Shown piece by piece: positions 60,120-64,000 of a stretch of 64,000 bases of DNA (the stretch's first letter is position 1; the number at the start of each line of letters is the position of its first letter). Below the pieces are notes generated by a model, which was not told the origin of the DNA, ran no database searches, and saw only the letters and a program-made list of their open reading frames with translations. A program made the translations under genes and the position numbers. Source of the stretch: Actinomycetales bacterium (lineage in GTDB: Bacteria; Actinomycetota; Actinomycetes; S36-B12); NCBI GenBank assembly GCA_018970025.1, contig JAGWXF010000004.1, positions 124,001 to 188,000 of the forward strand, read 5' to 3'.

Positions 60120-60884
60120 CTACGCCTCGGAGCGAACCTCGGTCGGGTCGTAGCCGTAGTAGGCGGTACGTGCAGCACGTCGCCGCTGGGCTTCTTCCTC
60201 ACTCGCTGCGGCGAAGCCCGAGTCGACTGCCTGGCTCGGGACGATCGGACGCGGGTTGCGCTCCCAGATCCACTTCTCCAGCTCCGGGCCGGACTCGAAC
60301 GAGGTGATCAGGCAATAGCGCGGCTCATCGCCCGCATGCCAGACCGAGTGCCACATCCGCTCGGAGTCGACGACCAGCTGCGCGCCGGCAGGCAGGGCCA
60401 GTCGGGTCTCGGTGCTCGGATCGTTGATGTCCTCCCGCAGCACCATGAACGAGCTCGGATCGTCGGTGAGCTGCATGAAGCAGCGGATCACCCAGCCCTC
60501 GCCGTCCGGGTTCAGCCGGTTGTTGTCGTCGAGGTGCGAGTTGTACAGGGCATCGGCATAGCTGTTCGGCTGCAGCTCGATGACGCGGCAGCGACCGACA
60601 TTGGCGCCGACCTGCTGCACGCGCTCCACCAGGGTGGGGGCCGTGCTCACCTGGGACGGGATCCACACGCCGTCCTTGTCGGCCCTCGGCGGGTCGGCAT
60701 GCCAGAAGCCATTGCACTCGACCTGGCCGGCGGCACTGGCCAGGGGCGCGAATCGCGTGTCCCCTGATGACTTCCAGTCGACGTACGCCAGCGACGTCCA
60801 CTCGCGTGGATCGATCATGCCGCCGTAGGGATCAAGTACGACATAGCCGGTCTCGTCCAGGATGGGCATTCGATAGTGGCCCAT
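60120..60884 (-). CDS. Putative Fe(II)/2-oxoglutarate dioxygenase
   Basis: A 254-residue protein with a double-stranded beta-helix pattern. The metal triad can be read as SHLDDNNRLN (H-x-D) and SERMWHSVWHAG (distal His), followed by an Arg in EPRYCLITSFE that could bind 2-oxoglutarate. This fits the hydroxylase group. Substrate unknown. GGGAG is immediately before ATG 60890 and six bases before ATG 60884; the latter spacing is normal, so it was chosen. Convergent with the protease gene, nine bases apart. Confidence 0.55.
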   Translation of the reverse strand: MGHYRMPILDETGYVVLDPYGGMIDPREWTSLAYVDWKSSGDTRFAPLASAAGQVECNGFWHADPPRADKDGVWIPSQVSTAPTLVERVQQVGANVGRCRVIELQPNSYADALYNSHLDDNNRLNPDGEGWVIRCFMQLTDDPSSFMVLREDINDPSTETRLALPAGAQLVVDSERMWHSVWHAGDEPRYCLITSFESGPELEKWIWERNPRPIVPSQAVDSGFAAASEEEAQRRRAARTAYYGYDPTEVRSEA

Positions 60885-60976
60885 ATGCATCTCCCAAGGT
60901 CTGCAGGATCCGAGCTGGATGCCATGCCCTGTCATTGTCCGCCGATGGCGCCGTCGCACCTGCCTGCAAACGTCCT

Positions 60977-61008
60977 GAGCCCCGCAGGACGAAGGTCCCA
61001 CGGGGCTC
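60977..61008 (-). terminator. Hairpin after the small lipoprotein gene
   Basis: GAGCCCCG (60977-60984) and CGGGGCTC (61001-61008) form an 8-bp stem, 37 nt past the stop of the gene at 61046 on the minus strand and before the dioxygenase start. Confidence 0.5.
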
Positions 61009-61045
61009 GGGAATGGCTCGAACGAGCAGACGAGCTGCGTGCTGA

Positions 61046-61441
61046 CTACTCGGTGATCGTCACGGTCACGTCATAGGCATCGGCACCGGGTGGTGCCACG
61101 TTGATCACGGCGGTGCCGGCGGCCAGGGCCTTCGCACCCGGGTTGAAGACGGCCGAGCCGTCATTAGAGCCCTGGGTCAGCTCGACCAGATCCGGGGTCG
61201 TGGTGGAGATCGTCGTTGCGGCCGGATCGTCCGCCTTGATCACGATCGTGTCGCCGACCTTCGCGGTCGCCGTCGTCTGACCTGGCTCCACCATCACCGG
61301 GGGCAGCACCTGATTTCCTCCTACGACCGCGCTCGCACTGGACGAGGCCTGGTCACTGGTGGTCGAGGAGCACGCTGCGAGGGCGGCAACCGCGACCAGG
61401 GCGGTCGAGGCGAGCACCACGACACGGGCTGGGCGAATCAT
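61046..61441 (-). CDS. Small lipoprotein, beta-rich
   Basis: A 131-residue lipoprotein with lipobox LAAC. The mature part starts with a Ser-rich linker, then a single beta-rich domain with TTATAKVGDTIVIKADDP and ALAAGTAVINVAPPGADAYD. It resembles an immunoglobulin-like or BIG-type repeat of surface proteins. Two ATGs (61444 and 61441) follow AGGAG; the second has better spacing. Function unknown. Confidence 0.7.
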   Translation of the reverse strand: MIRPARVVVLASTALVAVAALAACSSTTSDQASSSASAVVGGNQVLPPVMVEPGQTTATAKVGDTIVIKADDPAATTISTTTPDLVELTQGSNDGSAVFNPGAKALAAGTAVINVAPPGADAYDVTVTITE

Positions 61442-61548
61442 CATGTCTCCTATCGTCACAGGGCTCCAGTCGGAATTCCGGAGAGCCTGGGGCTTTGACG
61501 CGAGCCCGGGACCATCGGTTCCGCCCGCGGCAGGCGACGGGCCGCCCG

Positions 61549-63492
61549 CTACTGCGGCAGCGGCGTGGTGATCGTGATGCCATTGCGGGTGATCGTCACG
61601 CCGCGGTCATCGATGACGACCGGCACGGACTCCCCGTCATTGCGGGGGACGAACACGGTGACCAGGGCCATGCTCGTCGCCGGCTTGCCGATGGACGCCT
61701 GGCGATTCAGGACAGCGCCGGGGAGCTTCTCGCCCCAGGCCCCTGTCGACCAGCCGACCGTGGAGCCCTCGCGCGCCACGTCGACCGCCCATCCGCCGGG
61801 GCCGGACTTGTAGACGTCCATCCGCTTGTCGCCGTTGGCCAGCGTCATCACGTCATTGGCATTCGTGGCGCTGATCCCCGGCGCCAGCTGCCAGCGCTCC
61901 CACAGGAAGCGCTGGCGGGACTTCTTGCCCTTGCCCTTGGCTGCGTTCACGTAGTCAACCACCACGATGGCATCCATCGACCGGATGTACTGGGTGCAGC
62001 GGGTGACGGTGACCGTTGCCCAGGTGGTGTCCTCGATGCAGGTGAGGTCGTTGCCGCCGGTGGGCCAGTCACTGGTTGCCTTGATGCTCCGGACGCCGGC
62101 AGACCTATGGCGAGCGACCTTTGCGACGGTGAACGAGGAGTGGGCAGCCCGAGTCTTCAGGAACCAGCGCAACTTGCTGCCGTTCTCGTACTTGTAGGGA
62201 CCGGGATCGATGATCCACTCCACGCCCCGCGACATGAGGGTCAAGGCGGCGCCGTCATCGTGGGTGTGGGCTGTCGCGGGCCTCGACGACGTGAAGCGCA
62301 GCGTGTAGTAGGTATCCGCTCCGCCGGGCTGCGGCTGCCACCCGGCGCGGCCGAAGACATAGCCACCCTGGTACGCGGTGAAGATCGGCGCCGGGGGCGT
62401 GCCGGCCGTGCCGCGCGATCGCACCCAGTCGGCCCGGGCATCGCCGGCACCGAAGTCCCTTCGCAGGGGCTCATTGATGGTGTCACCGATAGACTCCAGA
62501 TTGAAGTCGGGTCTCACGGCCTGCGCGAGGAAGTCGTAGATCTTTCCCCTGAGTTCCGGGATCGGGTCGGCGGGCATCCCGCACGTTGCCGCAGATCGCT
62601 CAACATCCTTCAGCAGGAGTTCGACGTAGGCGGCGTACCCAGGCGAGCCCTCCACATCGGAGCCGTCGTCGTGGATGAGTCCGCGCGTGATCGACACGAT
62701 GTTGCCCCAGGCCTTATCGCGCATTGGCCAATTGGCCGACCAGCAGAATGCAGCCATCGCTCCGGTCTGCCGGATCAGGTCGGTGTTGTTCGACCCGATC
62801 GCGACTTCCCGCTGAGCTGCATTGGAGCGCACCATCGTGCTTGCGTCGTCAAGGGCCGCCTGCACGAACAGGGGATCACCGAGGGTCTGTGCGGCGCATA
62901 CCAACGTCTGGGTCCGCAGGCCCCCGTAGATCGAGCCGTCGACCCAGGTGCCGCGCGGACCCTCGTGGTCCTGGATCCACCAGGTGATGAGCTGCCGGAA
63001 CCGGTCCACAAGCGCCTGGTCCTGCAAGCGCACACCACGATAGAGAAGCGGGAGGGCCCAGTAAAGCGAGTTGACGTGCCGGTCGCCAGACGTATCGGTA
63101 CTCGCCTGCGGCTGCCAGTCCGGCCGCTCGCCCAGGCTGTAGGTCCCGTACTTGCCAAGGTCAATCGTGCCGGCCATGAGAGAAGCGGCCAGTCGTCGCT
63201 CGGTGCCTGGCTTCATCGGCGGGAAGAGGGTCAGGCACCAGCTCCCCAGGCTTGATGGCATGGGGGCGGGCTCGGGCGGCCGGGACGCAGGCGCGCTCGG
63301 ATCTGTCGGGCTTGCCGATGGCGGAGCGCTCGGTGCTGGGGTCGTGTCGGCGACGGCCGTGCCCGTCTGGGCCAGCATGAGCGCGAGGGCGGATCCCCCG
63401 GCGATGGCCGCGGCAGCGGCAGCTGGACGAAGGCCATGCTGTGCCGTCCCGGTCCGCGTACCCAAACGGATCATGCGTCCCAGTGGCGACAT
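61549..63492 (-). CDS. Secreted heparinase II/III-like polysaccharide lyase
   Basis: A 647-residue exported protein. Signal-like N-terminus to about residue 48, a Pro/Ser-rich linker (PAPSAPPSASPTDPSAPAS), an alpha-helical toroid region, then the beta domain with the hallmark SSRPATAHTHDDGAALTLMS and RAAHSSFTVAKV. These match heparinase II/III and alginate-lyase-like enzymes that cut uronic-acid polysaccharides outside the cell. Start at ATG 63492, or at 63474. The family fit is by pattern; the substrate is not predictable. Follows the MpaB-like gene by 33 nt on the same strand. Confidence 0.8.
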   Translation of the reverse strand: MSPLGRMIRLGTRTGTAQHGLRPAAAAAAIAGGSALALMLAQTGTAVADTTPAPSAPPSASPTDPSAPASRPPEPAPMPSSLGSWCLTLFPPMKPGTERRLAASLMAGTIDLGKYGTYSLGERPDWQPQASTDTSGDRHVNSLYWALPLLYRGVRLQDQALVDRFRQLITWWIQDHEGPRGTWVDGSIYGGLRTQTLVCAAQTLGDPLFVQAALDDASTMVRSNAAQREVAIGSNNTDLIRQTGAMAAFCWSANWPMRDKAWGNIVSITRGLIHDDGSDVEGSPGYAAYVELLLKDVERSAATCGMPADPIPELRGKIYDFLAQAVRPDFNLESIGDTINEPLRRDFGAGDARADWVRSRGTAGTPPAPIFTAYQGGYVFGRAGWQPQPGGADTYYTLRFTSSRPATAHTHDDGAALTLMSRGVEWIIDPGPYKYENGSKLRWFLKTRAAHSSFTVAKVARHRSAGVRSIKATSDWPTGGNDLTCIEDTTWATVTVTRCTQYIRSMDAIVVVDYVNAAKGKGKKSRQRFLWERWQLAPGISATNANDVMTLANGDKRMDVYKSGPGGWAVDVAREGSTVGWSTGAWGEKLPGAVLNRQASIGKPATSMALVTVFVPRNDGESVPVVIDDRGVTITRNGITITTPLPQ

Positions 63493-63525
63493 CCCACCAT
63501 CATCACCCGAAGGGTGGGGGTCAGG

Positions 63526-64000
63526 TCAAACCCTGGACATCCCGGGCGCGTCGCCATCGAACTCAGGTGTCTCGCCGCTCGGGTCCCCGTCCGCGAGCCT
63601 GCTGACCCGGTTGAAGGCAGCCTGCTGCGAGGGCGAAGCCGGGCCGAGCGCAAGCGACAGAGTGCCCAGGAGGGCCGCGACGACCGGGCGACTGATGGCC
63701 ATCGGCACAGGCCCGAGGCCGAGCAGCTGCCGGTGCGGCTCGGTGAGGGTCGACACCGCTCCGGCGAACAGGCCGGCATAGGCGGGGCGCGCGGCCAGCG
63801 GCAGCGGCGCATTGCGGATGAACGCCACCGTCTGGGCCGTCGCCTGATCCCCGCGCAGGATCGGGGCGTAGCCATCGAGCTGCTCGCGCAGCTGGGCAAC
63901 CGACCGCGGCGGGTCGACGACTCCGACCAGCTCGCCTGCCGTCGCCCACTCCCGCACATAGGCGTCCGGCCCACCCGGGATCGGGCCGCCCCAGACCTGA
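63526..64000 (-). CDS. MpaB/DUF2236-family oxygenase (start outside window)
   Basis: The C-terminal 157 residues of a gene that begins beyond the right edge. It opens in frame with QVWGGPIPGGPDAYVREWAT and continues GELVGVVDPPRSVAQLREQL and APLPLAARPAYAGLFAGAV, recognised as the MpaB/latex-clearing-protein (DUF2236) family of heme oxygenases. The His ligands of the family lie in the missing part. Its stop is 33 nt before the heparinase-like gene. Confidence 0.72.
   Translation of the reverse strand, partial: QVWGGPIPGGPDAYVREWATAGELVGVVDPPRSVAQLREQLDGYAPILRGDQATAQTVAFIRNAPLPLAARPAYAGLFAGAVSTLTEPHRQLLGLGPVPMAISRPVVAALLGTLSLALGPASPSQQAAFNRVSRLADGDPSGETPEFDGDAPGMSRV

Noticed and set aside
61495..63255. 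Long plus-strand frame opposite the heparinase-like gene
   Set aside because: Arg/Gly/Val-rich shadow; the minus strand has a signal peptide and heparinase hallmark motifs.

Overview
The window is GC-rich DNA from a member of the Actinomycetota. GTG starts, GTGA/ATGA/TGATG gene overlaps, at least one likely leaderless start (57952) and a PriA/HisA-like gene fit this phylum. Nothing seen here fixes the genus. There is no rRNA and no CRISPR array; one tRNA-Lys(UUU) lies at 54.25-54.32 kb. Families are named from recognised motifs and remembered family sequences, with no database search.

Layout. 0-5.4 kb: the start of a response regulator gene, a small membrane protein, a set of secreted lipoproteins (one DUF1566-like, three tandem paralogues), then decayed DNA with an AIM24-family pseudogene and two rearranged DUF1566-type genes. 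5.5-9.8 kb: toxin-antitoxin genes (FitAB-like, a HTH-MntA with a wrecked HepT toxin, a RelE/Xre pair) around a SEC-C protein. 9.8-28.0 kb: a complete type 2 BREX (Pgl) phage-defence operon, pglW-pglX-[MNT nucleotidyltransferase]-pglY-pglZ-brxD-brxHI. It has a recognisable promoter, mostly overlapping genes and a compositionally mosaic pglX. 28.1-29.3 kb: the mobile mystery protein A/B (Xre/Fic) pair. 29.4-33.6 kb: a fasciclin lipoprotein, three methionine-salvage genes (mtnD, mtnB and divergent mtnC) and an M23-like peptidase. 33.7-39.3 kb: a 1876-residue secreted fibronectin-III repeat protein. 39.4-49 kb: a divergent HisA-like protein, a SWIM/SNF2 helicase, a cupin, an SDR, an IMPase, a tiny Cys-rich protein behind a CsoR-like palindrome, and two MFS transporters.

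49-58.6 kb is a second accessory region. It holds an Xre antitoxin whose RelE-type toxin is broken by an amber codon, a MazEF-like pair, a truncated ADP-ribosyltransferase-like gene, a lower-GC SPFH/zinc-ribbon/YbjQ operon ending near tRNA-Lys, a protease-hydrolase pair, a wHTH-MNT/HEPN/48-residue-protein operon, and a DUF6036-type nucleotidyltransferase with a 37-residue leader gene. 58.6-64 kb: a sulfatase remnant, a second trypsin-like protease, a putative Fe(II)/2OG dioxygenase, a small lipoprotein, a heparinase II/III-like protein and a partial MpaB/DUF2236 gene.

The main theme is defence and addiction. One intact multi-gene BREX system sits among at least seven toxin-antitoxin-like modules. 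Four of these use MNT nucleotidyltransferases, and two have lost their toxin while the antitoxin stays intact. The clearest candidates for something undescribed are the MNT gene inside the BREX operon, the three-gene MNT/HEPN/small-protein operon, the 37-residue/nucleotidyltransferase pair, the SPFH-zinc ribbon-YbjQ cassette, and the 16-bp tandem repeats between the cupin and SDR genes.
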